Positions 53,803-61,457 of a DNA stretch of 64,000 bases are shown one piece after another. The position numbers and the translations under genes are program-made. The notes beneath the pieces are model-generated. The model searched no databases, had not been told where the DNA came from, and was given only the letters and a program-made list of their open reading frames with translations. How positions within the stretch are numbered: the first letter of the stretch is position 1; the number at the start of each line of letters is the position of its first letter. Origin of the DNA: JAGOGN01 sp036652735 (GTDB lineage Bacteria; Bacillota; Clostridia; Lachnospirales; Lachnospiraceae); the NCBI GenBank assembly GCA_036652735.1, contig JAVVVI010000005.1:1-64000 (forward strand). Reading direction: 5' to 3'.

Positions 53803-55292
53803 GTTATCTCCTTAATTACAGCTTTAAATTCCTGTATCATATCGGATGCCAGCATCCCTCTATTTCCATTGTCATTTTTTGCTAAATCTCCTGCCAGTCC
53901 ATGGCAGAATACAGAAAGAGGAGCCGCAGTCTTGGGTTCACAGCCGGATGCAATCAGGCCTCCAATTAATCCACTCAAAACATCACCACTGCCGGCAGTT
54001 GCCATACCATCATTCCCGGTTCGATTAATGTACGTTTCTCCGGATGGAACAGAAATTATGGTTCTGAAATCTTTTAATATGCAGATGACATTATACTCTT
54101 TTGCGAATTCTTCTGCAACCTGAATAATATGATTTTGTATATATTGTATGTTTTTTTGACACAAACGTGACATTTCTCCTAAATGTGGTGTGATAATCCA
54201 ATTTTGATGTTCATTATTTAGTAATTCCATCTTTTTGGAGACTACATTCAAGGCATCTGCATCTATAACCAGTGGGATTTTTGCATTTTCCATCACCACT
54301 TTCACGATTTTTTTACTTAAGGCCCCGGTTCCAATACCCGGACCAATTACGATTACATCCGGCCATTGAAGGGCTTCCTTTAAGGACTCCTCCTGAAATT
54401 CCGAATCATCATAACAGGAAATTAATGCTTCCGGTAAGGAGGATGCAAGGAAGGAACGATTGCTTCGACTGGTGAGAACTTTCACCATTCCACAACCACT
54501 TACGAATGCCGCATGTGCACACATTAATGCTGCTCCTGGAATTTCTTCACTTCCTGCGATTACCAGAACTTTTCCAAAGGTACCCTTATTTCCATTTACA
54601 GGTCTTTGCGGCAGCAGCTTCAAATCACTTCTCTCATATGCAAAAAAATTCGGTTTTTTAGATAAAAAACTTTCCCTGGTAATACCAATATCCGTTACAA
54701 TTATTTTTCCGGCATATTCAACACCGGGATATAAAATCGTTCCAATTTTAGTATATGCAAAGGAAATTGTTAAGTCACTTTTAAATGCAGTTCCCATTAC
54801 AGAACCATCATCTCCATTGATACCCGATGGAATATCAATCGCCACCTTATATCCTTTGCACTGATTCATAATCTCAATACAGTCAAGCGCTGTTCCTTCT
54901 ATGGGGCGTGAAAGTCCGGTTCCAAACATTCCATCAATTATTAGGGAATAGTTCTTCTTTGGAATTTCCTTATACACCTGAATCCCGTAAGAGGTCAGAC
55001 TCAGATACTGACATTTTGCCTGAGTTGAAAACCGGTCCTGACTTCCAATGCAAACCACAGTAATACGGTATCCTTTTTGATATAAGAGCCTTGCAAGTGC
55101 AAACCCATCTCCACCATTATTGCCTGTCCCAGCTACGATCAGTACCTCTGAGCAGTCTATGTTCTCCTTCTCTAATACCTGTTCCACGCTTAAAGCCGCT
55201 CGTTCCATTAACACAAGCGGATGGATATGAAATAATTCTACTGTATTATCATCGCATGCTTTCATTTGTTTGCTATTTACTATTATTTCCAT
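53799..55292 (-). CDS. nnrDE: Bifunctional NAD(P)H-hydrate epimerase/dehydratase
   Basis: Repairs hydrated NAD(P)H. The 497-residue fusion has an N-terminal epimerase (NnrE, about 1-215, with G-N-N-G-G-D-G) and a C-terminal ADP-dependent dehydratase (NnrD, about 225-490, with H-L-G-E-M and G-S-G-D-V-L-S-G). It is placed directly before alr and downstream of rex, a redox sensor, in an operon with a strong promoter. Confidence 0.95.
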   Translation of the reverse strand: MEIIVNSKQMKACDDNTVELFHIHPLVLMERAALSVEQVLEKENIDCSEVLIVAGTGNNGGDGFALARLLYQKGYRITVVCIGSQDRFSTQAKCQYLSLTSYGIQVYKEIPKKNYSLIIDGMFGTGLSRPIEGTALDCIEIMNQCKGYKVAIDIPSGINGDDGSVMGTAFKSDLTISFAYTKIGTILYPGVEYAGKIIVTDIGITRESFLSKKPNFFAYERSDLKLLPQRPVNGNKGTFGKVLVIAGSEEIPGAALMCAHAAFVSGCGMVKVLTSRSNRSFLASSLPEALISCYDDSEFQEESLKEALQWPDVIVIGPGIGTGALSKKIVKVVMENAKIPLVIDADALNVVSKKMELLNNEHQNWIITPHLGEMSRLCQKNIQYIQNHIIQVAEEFAKEYNVICILKDFRTIISVPSGETYINRTGNDGMATAGSGDVLSGLIGGLIASGCEPKTAAPLSVFCHGLAGDLAKNDNGNRGMLASDMIQEFKAVIKEIT

Positions 55293-55325
55293 TCTTCTGC
55301 CTTTATCTTCGTCTTAAAAATTCAA

Positions 55326-55955
55326 CTATTTTGTAACACTTCCATCTTCATCGTATTTAATATCAAATACATCAATTACAGAAGCTCCCAGAATATCATG
55401 CATGTAGTTATAAATCTGCTGATTATCATGTTCATGGCTTTGTTTTATAATAATATTCTTCTTTAACTCTCTTCTCATCTTACGAATCCATGTTCCTATT
55501 TCAGCAATTTCTTCTGCATTGTAATGAAGTTTATCGTAACAATAAGACATACTCTCCACCATAAGTAATTCATTGGCTTCCTTAATTCTCTTTGGCATCT
55601 CTAACTGCTCATCTTCACAAGCTTCCAATTGGTCATTCACTTCATTGATTAGTCGTTTATTTTCATTTAATTTTTGTAATTGAAGTGCATTTCCCGCATT
55701 ATCTTCTGCACCATCCATATTATCCATAATGCTTTTCATTAAATTACTTTTTGCTTTTTTTAGGTTAGACACTTCATCATTCAAATGGCCCTGATAAGAA
55801 AGTTCACTGTCAAGTGCTTCCTCTAATTTATTGATTTTAGAAGATTTTCCAATCTGTGTAAATAAGTGATGCCATCGTTCGTCCAAAACCAGCACCGGTA
55901 CCTTAATATCTTTTAATGATTTTAAAAAAATCTCATTATCCTGTTTATTATCCAT
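55326..55955 (-). CDS. Coiled-coil protein of unknown function
   Basis: A 209-residue protein with no signal peptide or membrane segment and no recognised catalytic motif. It is mostly helical with heptad-like patterns (about 65-125), Asp/Glu/Lys-rich, and includes a D-E-R-W-H-H-L-F motif at about 25-32. It lies between rex and nnrDE with short gaps (29 and 33 bases), so it is probably cotranscribed. I do not recognise the family. Confidence 0.6.
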   Translation of the reverse strand: MDNKQDNEIFLKSLKDIKVPVLVLDERWHHLFTQIGKSSKINKLEEALDSELSYQGHLNDEVSNLKKAKSNLMKSIMDNMDGAEDNAGNALQLQKLNENKRLINEVNDQLEACEDEQLEMPKRIKEANELLMVESMSYCYDKLHYNAEEIAEIGTWIRKMRRELKKNIIIKQSHEHDNQQIYNYMHDILGASVIDVFDIKYDEDGSVTK

Positions 55956-55984
55956 ATATTCACTCTAGTTTCCTGTAAAATGTG

Positions 55985-56632
55985 CTAATTAACATTGTTC
56001 TTCTTACTTTCACGTTGAATCACATTTAAAGACAGTCTCATTAAACTATCCGACAGATGAACATTTTGAACCAATACATCCTCCGGAACCTCTAAATCCA
56101 CCTGTGCAAAATTCCAGATGGCTTTTATTCCCACGGATACCAGTATATTTGTGCTGACTAAAGCTGCTTCTTTTGGCACCGTCAGGGCAGCAATGTCGAT
56201 TTTGTTTTCTTTTAAAAATTCTTCCAAATCATCCATCAACATAATGGACACATTATTTACCATCTTCCCATTCAGCTCCGGCCGAATATCAAAGATTCCT
56301 CTTACCATAAATCCCTGTTTATCAAAAGAAGCATGACTTGCCAGTGCCAGTCCCAAATTTCCAGCACCTATCACAATCATATTATGCTCCCTGTCTAATC
56401 CTAAAATTTTTCCGATTTCCTCATAAAGAGAGGGAACATTATATCCATAACCCTGTTGACCAAAGCCACCAAAATTATTTAAATCCTGTCGTATCTGGGA
56501 TGCCGTTACATTCATTAAATCACTTAAATCCTTGGAAGAGATTCGTTCAATCCCCTGTTCAAGCAATTCGCCAAGATATCTGTAATAACGCGGCATGCGT
56601 TTGATTACAACTTGTGAAATTTCCTTTTTCAC
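55985..56632 (-). CDS. rex: Redox-sensing transcriptional repressor Rex
   Basis: Rex senses the NADH/NAD ratio and represses fermentation and respiration genes when NADH is low. The 215-residue protein has an N-terminal winged helix (about 1-80, with R-Q-D-L-N-N-F-G-G-F-G) and a Rossmann NADH-binding domain with G-A-G-N-L-G. It heads an operon with the coiled-coil gene, nnrDE, alr and mazF. No clear Rex palindrome was seen in its promoter. Confidence 0.95.
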   Translation of the reverse strand: MKKEISQVVIKRMPRYYRYLGELLEQGIERISSKDLSDLMNVTASQIRQDLNNFGGFGQQGYGYNVPSLYEEIGKILGLDREHNMIVIGAGNLGLALASHASFDKQGFMVRGIFDIRPELNGKMVNNVSIMLMDDLEEFLKENKIDIAALTVPKEAALVSTNILVSVGIKAIWNFAQVDLEVPEDVLVQNVHLSDSLMRLSLNVIQRESKKNNVN

Positions 56633-56662
56633 ATTGATTCCTCCTTTTGTACATTCCGATTA

Positions 56663-56691
56663 ATTATATACGTTTGTTTGCTATCTGTCAA
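56663..56691 (-). promoter_or_regulatory. Consensus sigmaA promoter of the rex operon
   Basis: On the minus strand a perfect TTGACA (56686-56691) and a perfect TATAAT (56663-56668) are 17 bp apart, the best promoter match in the window. The -35 box lies inside the last codons of the ABC-F gene. Confidence 0.9.
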
Positions 56692-58591
56692 ACAAGGTCT
56701 CCCATTGCTGGTACAATTCATCTAATTTCCGGTCTTCTTTATTAAGTTCTGCTGTCAACTCATTTAATTTTCCGGAGTTTGATGCAATTTCAGGGTTTGC
56801 AAGCTGTTCTTCCAGCTTGTTCTTTTTTTCTTCCGTATCTGCAATCTCTTCTTCTATTTTTTTAATGGCATTTTCTTTTTTTCTTAAAGCTGCTGACTCT
56901 TCCTTCTGTTTCTTCCAATCCGTAACGTTGGTTTCCGGACTGTGACTTTTATTCTGCTCACGTTCTATACGCACAGCATTTGCAGCTTCTTCCTTTTTTT
57001 CAAGATAATAATCATAATTCCCAATATAATTAGTCGTCACTCCATCTTCCAGCTCAATCACACGGGATGCAACCTGATTAATAAAATATCGGTCATGGGA
57101 TACAAAAAGCACCGTCCCTGTATAATTATTCAATGCTGTCTCAAGAATTTCTTTGGAGTTAATATCTAAATGGTTCGTTGGCTCATCCAGGATTAAGAAA
57201 TTGGAATCTGACAGCATCAGCTTTGCAAGGGCCATTCTTCCTCGCTCTCCACCACTTAAGTCCTTGATTTTCTTAAATACATCATCATTTGTAAATAAGA
57301 ACGCTCCCAGAACATTTCGAATCTTTGTATTGGTTAGGGTTGGGTAATCATCCTGTAATTCCTGAAACAATTCCTTTTCACCATACAGTATTTGTTGTTC
57401 CTGGTCATAATATCCAATATGAACATTCGTTCCAAGATACACACAGCCCTTGTCCGGTGTAACAAAATCATTTATAATTTTTAGAATTGTAGTTTTTCCG
57501 GTTCCATTGGCGCCAATAATTGCCACACGTTCTCCACGTTTGATTTCAAAATCCAGGTCTTGGAATAACTGACGTTGTTCATACGTTTTTGCCAAACCCT
57601 CTACTTTTAAGACATCATTGCCGCTTGTAACATCCGGTTCTAAAGAGAAGCGCATATCTGCACGGACTTCCAGTGGCTTTTCAATGCGTTCGATTTTATC
57701 CACTAACTTCTCACGGCTCTCCGCTCGTTTGATCGAAGCTTCTCTGTTAAATGATTTCAACTTTGTAATTACTTCTTCATGATGCTTAATCTCTGCCTGC
57801 TGTTCAAAGTAATGTTTTAACTGTGCATTACGAACCAATTCTTTTTTTCTTGAAAATTCGGTATAGGTTCCTTGATATACAATGGTTTTATGATTTTCAA
57901 TTTCTACTACCTTGTTCACAATGCGGTCCAGAAAATACCGGTCATGGGATACAATTATAACTCCGCCATTATAATTTTTCAAAAATCCTTCCAGCCAGGT
58001 AATCGATGCTATATCCAAATGGTTGGTTGGTTCATCTAAGAGAATCAGATCCGGTTTTGCAACCAAAAGCTTTGCTAGCGCCACCCTGGTTTTTTGTCCG
58101 CCTGATAATTCATTCATTTTTTTATTAAATTCATCCTGTGAAAAACCAAGCCCCTTAATTACACCATTAATCTCACTTTTATATGCGTAACCATCTCTGC
58201 GTTGAAATTCATCGCACAGTACATGATACTCGTTCATATACGCTTCCATCTGGTCCACCGGGCAGGTACTCATGCCGGTCTCCATCTGGGCTATCTTTTC
58301 TTCCATTACAATTAAATCTGCTTTTGCTTCTCTTACCTCTTCATAAATTGTATGTGAATCTGCAATTGACTGAAGCTGTGACTGATAGCCAAGGGTCTTT
58401 CCTTTTGCAAGGATGACCTCCCCACTGTCTGGCTTCCATTCATTCATAATTATTTTTAATAGTGTTGACTTTCCTGCACCATTAATTCCTACGATTGCTA
58501 CTTTTTCATTCTCTTCCATAAAAAAGTTTGCTCCGTCTAAAATTAAGTCCGTACCAAACGTTTTCACTATATTCTGACATGATAAAATCAT
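56681..58591 (-). CDS. ABC-F family ATPase
   Basis: Soluble protein with two ABC domains and no membrane segments, about 636 residues. The two Walker A motifs are G-I-N-G-A-G-K-S-T and G-A-N-G-T-G-K-T-T, and the two signatures are L-S-G-G-Q-K-T-R and L-S-G-G-E-R-G-R. A Lys-rich linker (about 235-305) separates them and a C-terminal coiled coil (about 540-636) follows. ABC-F proteins act on ribosomes, as translation factors or by antibiotic protection; the Uup/YdiF-like length and C-terminus suggest a housekeeping member. The start is ATG 58591, five bases after GGAGG. Confidence 0.9.
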   Translation of the reverse strand: MILSCQNIVKTFGTDLILDGANFFMEENEKVAIVGINGAGKSTLLKIIMNEWKPDSGEVILAKGKTLGYQSQLQSIADSHTIYEEVREAKADLIVMEEKIAQMETGMSTCPVDQMEAYMNEYHVLCDEFQRRDGYAYKSEINGVIKGLGFSQDEFNKKMNELSGGQKTRVALAKLLVAKPDLILLDEPTNHLDIASITWLEGFLKNYNGGVIIVSHDRYFLDRIVNKVVEIENHKTIVYQGTYTEFSRKKELVRNAQLKHYFEQQAEIKHHEEVITKLKSFNREASIKRAESREKLVDKIERIEKPLEVRADMRFSLEPDVTSGNDVLKVEGLAKTYEQRQLFQDLDFEIKRGERVAIIGANGTGKTTILKIINDFVTPDKGCVYLGTNVHIGYYDQEQQILYGEKELFQELQDDYPTLTNTKIRNVLGAFLFTNDDVFKKIKDLSGGERGRMALAKLMLSDSNFLILDEPTNHLDINSKEILETALNNYTGTVLFVSHDRYFINQVASRVIELEDGVTTNYIGNYDYYLEKKEEAANAVRIEREQNKSHSPETNVTDWKKQKEESAALRKKENAIKKIEEEIADTEEKKNKLEEQLANPEIASNSGKLNELTAELNKEDRKLDELYQQWETLFDR

Positions 58592-58624
58592 ACTTACCTC
58601 CATTGAAAATAACTTCCCTATATT

Positions 58625-58653
58625 ATTCTACCTATATTTCTCATGGAACACAA
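58625..58653 (-). promoter_or_regulatory. SigmaA promoter of the ABC-F gene
   Basis: On the minus strand TTGTGT (58648-58653) and TAGAAT (58625-58630) are separated by 17 bp, about 35 bases before the start codon. Confidence 0.6.
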
Positions 58654-58671
58654 GATATTTTTTTAAATATA

Positions 58672-58700
58672 GTCACATTCTTGCGTAACTCACATATTAT
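58672..58700 (+). promoter_or_regulatory. Promoter of the Cys/Gly-rich gene, possibly mother-cell type
   Basis: Two readings fit. As a sporulation promoter: GTCACATT (58672-58679), 13 bp, CATATTAT (58693-58700), one or two mismatches from the SigE consensus, or AC-N16-CATA as in SigK promoters. As a sigmaA promoter: GTCACA, 17 bp, TATTAT (58695-58700). The sequence alone does not decide between them. Confidence 0.45.
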
Positions 58701-58730
58701 GAATTGTAAGATATTTATTGGAGGATTTAT

Positions 58731-58982
58731 ATGAGTGATTTAACAGCAACAACATGTGGATGTGGATGTGAAAGTAACAACAATGGTGGAAGCAGCTCCA
58801 TGCTATGGATTATTATGCTTCTTTGCTGCTGCGGTGGAAACAGTGGTTCCATTTGTGGCGGTGGTGGCTGCGGCGGTGGCTGTGGCGGTGGCGAAGAAAG
58901 TGGCTGTGGATGCATGATGATGATTATGTTACTGCTTTGCTGCTGCGGTGGACACGGCGGACACGGTGGTGGATTCTGCTAA
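58731..58982 (+). CDS. Small Cys/Gly-rich protein (high-cysteine HCB-like)
   Basis: An 83-residue protein with about 20 Cys and 27 Gly, many Met, and two copies of a hydrophobic-plus-C-C-C-G-G module (about residues 23-36 and 61-73) separated by a Gly/Cys stretch. The copies share an 18-bp exact DNA repeat (58821-58838 and 58935-58952), so the gene grew by internal duplication. GGAGG precedes the ATG. Similar Clostridial proteins carry the unhelpful name chorion class high-cysteine HCB protein. A spore-coat or metal-binding role is speculation. The antisense frame is a shadow. Confidence 0.75.
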   Translation: MSDLTATTCGCGCESNNNGGSSSMLWIIMLLCCCGGNSGSICGGGGCGGGCGGGEESGCGCMMMIMLLLCCCGGHGGHGGGFC

Positions 58983-59039
58983 ATAGCAGAACACATAATA
59001 AGTAGTTCTGATTTACGCTTTTAAATTCCATAAGATTTT

Positions 59040-59078
59040 AAGGAAGGGGCCGCTGCTAATGCAACGGTCCCTTCCTTC
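59040..59078. terminator. Hairpin between convergent small genes
   Basis: A 13-bp GC-rich stem with a 12-nt loop (59040-59052 with 59066-59078, one G-T pair) lies after the Cys/Gly-rich gene and overlaps the 3' end of the minus-strand 53-residue gene. Neither side has a strong T run, so it may end transcription only partly or stabilise mRNA 3' ends. Confidence 0.55.
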
Positions 59079-59217
59079 CATTCTTTCCCTCATACTGGCA
59101 GTTGGATGAATCCGGATGATCCTCTTCCATCTTTTTTTCATCCTCTAGTTGCTGCTGTTTGAAACACTCATCATCTAATTCATATACACTATTACCATCT
59201 ATAATTAATCGACTCAT
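59056..59217 (-). CDS. Small acidic protein, 53 residues
   Basis: The start is the ATG at 59217 with GAGGGTGA four bases upstream; the open frame extends ten codons further but without a site. The product begins M-S-R-L-I-I-D-G-N-S-V-Y-E-L-D, then is Glu/Asp/Lys-rich with two Cys and no membrane segment. No family was recognised. Its 3' end forms one arm of the hairpin at 59040-59078. A good ribosome site argues that it is real. Confidence 0.55.
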   Translation of the reverse strand: MSRLIIDGNSVYELDDECFKQQQLEDEKKMEEDHPDSSNCQYEGKNGRKGPLH

Positions 59218-59235
59218 ATATTCACCCTCTCCATA

Positions 59236-59291
59236 CATAATATGCACAAAAACGGAATCCGGTCATATTGTCCAAATTATTTACATAGATT
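59236..59291. promoter_or_regulatory. Divergent sporulation-like promoter region
   Basis: Plus strand: GTCATATT (59262-59269), 14 bp, CATAGATT (59284-59291), a close match to SigE promoters, 20 bases before the ATG at 59311. A sigmaA reading (TTGTCC, 17 bp, TATAGA) would start transcription inside the ribosome site and is less likely. Minus strand: ACC, 16 bp, CATATTATG (59236-59263), SigK-like, before the 53-residue gene. These are visual matches. Confidence 0.45.
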
Positions 59292-59310
59292 ATAGAAAAA
59301 AGGTTGAAAA

Positions 59311-59646
59311 ATGGATCAGGACTCGTTAAAAACAATGACACCTTTTGATGCTGTTTTACAAACACAGCAGCTTCAAATGATGAAAGCCGCAATTCCCTAT
59401 TTATCAACAGAGTCAAGAAAAGCGCTTTCTATGTTTATCAAATGTACCGAATTATTTAATACCATGCATGTAATGGAAGATGAACAATCCATGCTGCAGA
59501 TCTGTTCTTTAGATGATTCTGAAAAGCAGCCGGTTGCCATGCTGCAGGAGCTGCGAACTTATTGCAGTGGAAAGGATCAGGAGAATATTGATATGCTGAT
59601 TAATTTTTACCAAATGTTCGAGACTTATGAAACTTTGTTTTCCTAA
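59311..59646 (+). CDS. Hypothetical protein, 111 residues, Met-rich helical
   Basis: A soluble, mainly helical protein with no signal peptide or membrane segment, rich in Met, Leu and Gln (T-Q-Q-L-Q-M-M-K-A-A-I-P-Y-L near residues 18-31). AGGTTG lies near the ATG. It forms a pair with the next gene (33-base gap with its own AAAGGA site), and both end at a shared terminator. The SigE-like promoter suggests mother-cell expression. I do not recognise the family. Confidence 0.65.
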   Translation: MDQDSLKTMTPFDAVLQTQQLQMMKAAIPYLSTESRKALSMFIKCTELFNTMHVMEDEQSMLQICSLDDSEKQPVAMLQELRTYCSGKDQENIDMLINFYQMFETYETLFS

Positions 59647-59679
59647 CCACTCACTGTTCTCACAATAGAAAGGAACCCT

Positions 59680-59961
59680 ATGAACCCATCCTCCATACTT
59701 TTAAACAACCCGGCTTTAGAGAATATTCCACCGGAAAAATTGAAATTTCTTCTTGAATTTGCTTCTCAAAACAAAGCAAATTCCACAAAAGATATGATGC
59801 CGCTTTTAATGGCAGCAAATGCATCTGCAAAAAAAAATAAATTGGACTTTTCCAAAGATGAAACCGCGTTGATTGTGGAAATTATGAAGCAAACTATGAC
59901 GAAAGAAGAACGCGGAAAAGTGGACATGGTCATGAAACTGTTTCAAAATATGAAAAGCTAA
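59680..59961 (+). CDS. Hypothetical protein, 93 residues
   Basis: Helical, soluble, Lys/Met-rich protein with the segment L-E-N-I-P-P-E-K-L-K-F-L-L-E-F near its start and a basic C-terminus. GAAAGG precedes the ATG. It follows the 111-residue gene in one unit, which suggests a joint function, perhaps as interacting helical partners. No homologous domain could be named. Confidence 0.65.
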   Translation: MNPSSILLNNPALENIPPEKLKFLLEFASQNKANSTKDMMPLLMAANASAKKNKLDFSKDETALIVEIMKQTMTKEERGKVDMVMKLFQNMKS

Positions 59962-59963
59962 GG

Positions 59964-59996
59964 AAAACGCCGTGTAATTTACCACGGCGTTTTTTC
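59964..59996. terminator. Bidirectional terminator between the small-gene pair and the helicase gene
   Basis: An 11-bp perfect stem (59964-59974 with 59983-59993, 8-nt loop), GC-rich in the middle, with A on the left and T on the right. It separates convergent transcription units. Confidence 0.9.
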
Positions 59997-61457
59997 TTAT
60001 TTTCTTGCAATTTCAATTTTTCTCAGTTTGCCCTTAATTGGAATCTTCTGCAATTCTTCAAATACAAATTTTCCCTTATCATTTAGAATTTCCACATATG
60101 AAAGTGTTTTTAAAATCTCAATAATTCCAATATCATCTGCAGTTATTCCTTGAAAGGTACAAATGGTCCCTACTAAGTCACCTGGACGAATTTTTGACTT
60201 TTTTCCACCACCCACAGTGAGTTTTAAAATGTTCTTGGTAAAAACAGCATCTTTACCTTCCCGCACTTCCATTTTTTCCTGTTGTTTTTTTAAAAACAGG
60301 CGTTCCTTTTCCGGATTCAACACCGGCAAGGAACATACAGGGATTTTCATTCCAATATACTCTTCTACTCTTTTTTTCAGCTCTTCCTGATCTGGGGTGA
60401 AAAAACTTATGGCTGTTCCAGTTTTTCCATTTCTGGCCGTTCTGCCAATTCGATGTACGTAGTTTGTCTTCTTAAAAGGAAAATCATAATTGATTACATG
60501 CGTAATATGTTCAAAATCAATTCCTCTGGCCGCCACATCTGTGGTCACCAGGCAGCGATATTTCCCTTTTCTGAAATCATTCACTGCATAAAGCCGTTCT
60601 CTTTGTTCCATTCCCCCATGAAGCATAACACAGCGAAGCTTCAATCGCTTCAACTTATGATAGAGTGTGTTTACCATGTCCCTTGTCTCACAAAAGATCA
60701 TACACTCCTCCGGATTTTCCGCTACAAGAACCTGATAAAAGCTTTGAAATTTCATTTCACTATCCACTAAATAAGATAGCTGCGTTACATTTTTACCGGT
60801 TTCATTTTTTTCCTGAATGCTTATTTCTACCGGTTTGCTCATATACCGTTCAATTAAGGAGGTAAGGTGTGGACCCATGGTTGCAGAAAACATCATAATT
60901 TGTGGTTTTCGATTCTTTAAAATAGTCTCTATAATCGTCTCCATTTCATCAAAAAAACCCATGTCCAACATTAAATCCGCTTCATCTATTACCAAATAAT
61001 CAATATGCGATAATGCAAGGGTGTCCCTTTTTATATGATCATTCAGCCTTCCCGGCGTTCCCACTACAATGTGTGATTTTTGTTTTAAAGCCAGAATCTC
61101 CTTTTCAATTGGCATACCGCCAAACACAGCCGGAACCTTAATTCTGCGTTTCCTTCCAATTCTGAACAGCTCTTCCTTTACCTGAAGCGCAAGCTCTCTG
61201 GTTGGTTCTAAAATCAATGCCTGTGGAGCATTCTCTTCCCATAGGATTTTATCACAGATTGGGATTCCAAAGGCTGCTGTCTTTCCACTGCCCGTCTCTG
61301 CTTTTCCAACCAGGTCTTTTCCATCTAAAATGATAGGCAGTGCCTGTCTTTGAATCGGCGTAGGTTCTAAGTAACCAAGCAGTTCCAACGCATTTTGTGT
61401 CTCCGGTTTTAAATCATAATCATGGAATGTAACCACAGTCTCTATTTTTTTATCCAT
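59997..61457 (-). CDS. DEAD-box RNA helicase, DbpA/CshA-like
   Basis: ATP-dependent RNA helicase of 486 residues. Visible motifs are the Q motif (P-T-P-I-Q-R-Q-A), Walker A G-S-G-K-T, DEAD in V-I-D-E-A-D, S-A-T and H-R-I-G-R-T-A-R. The C-terminal region (about 395-480, with R-P-G-D-L-V-G-T-I) resembles the DbpA RNA-binding domain, which targets 23S rRNA hairpin 92 in ribosome assembly. It overlaps the leuS stop codon by one base (TAATG), so the two are cotranslated. Confidence 0.92.
   Translation of the reverse strand: MDKKIETVVTFHDYDLKPETQNALELLGYLEPTPIQRQALPIILDGKDLVGKAETGSGKTAAFGIPICDKILWEENAPQALILEPTRELALQVKEELFRIGRKRRIKVPAVFGGMPIEKEILALKQKSHIVVGTPGRLNDHIKRDTLALSHIDYLVIDEADLMLDMGFFDEMETIIETILKNRKPQIMMFSATMGPHLTSLIERYMSKPVEISIQEKNETGKNVTQLSYLVDSEMKFQSFYQVLVAENPEECMIFCETRDMVNTLYHKLKRLKLRCVMLHGGMEQRERLYAVNDFRKGKYRCLVTTDVAARGIDFEHITHVINYDFPFKKTNYVHRIGRTARNGKTGTAISFFTPDQEELKKRVEEYIGMKIPVCSLPVLNPEKERLFLKKQQEKMEVREGKDAVFTKNILKLTVGGGKKSKIRPGDLVGTICTFQGITADDIGIIEILKTLSYVEILNDKGKFVFEELQKIPIKGKLRKIEIARK

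Noticed and set aside
56669..56685. AAACAAACGTAT near the rex promoter as another LexA box
   Set aside because: It resembles the site at 884-895 but lacks the GTTC half, so only a chance match is supported.
58727..58915. Proline-rich open frame antisense to the Cys/Gly-rich gene
   Set aside because: It is the reverse complement of Gly/Cys codons (GGN becomes CCN) and has no ribosome site.
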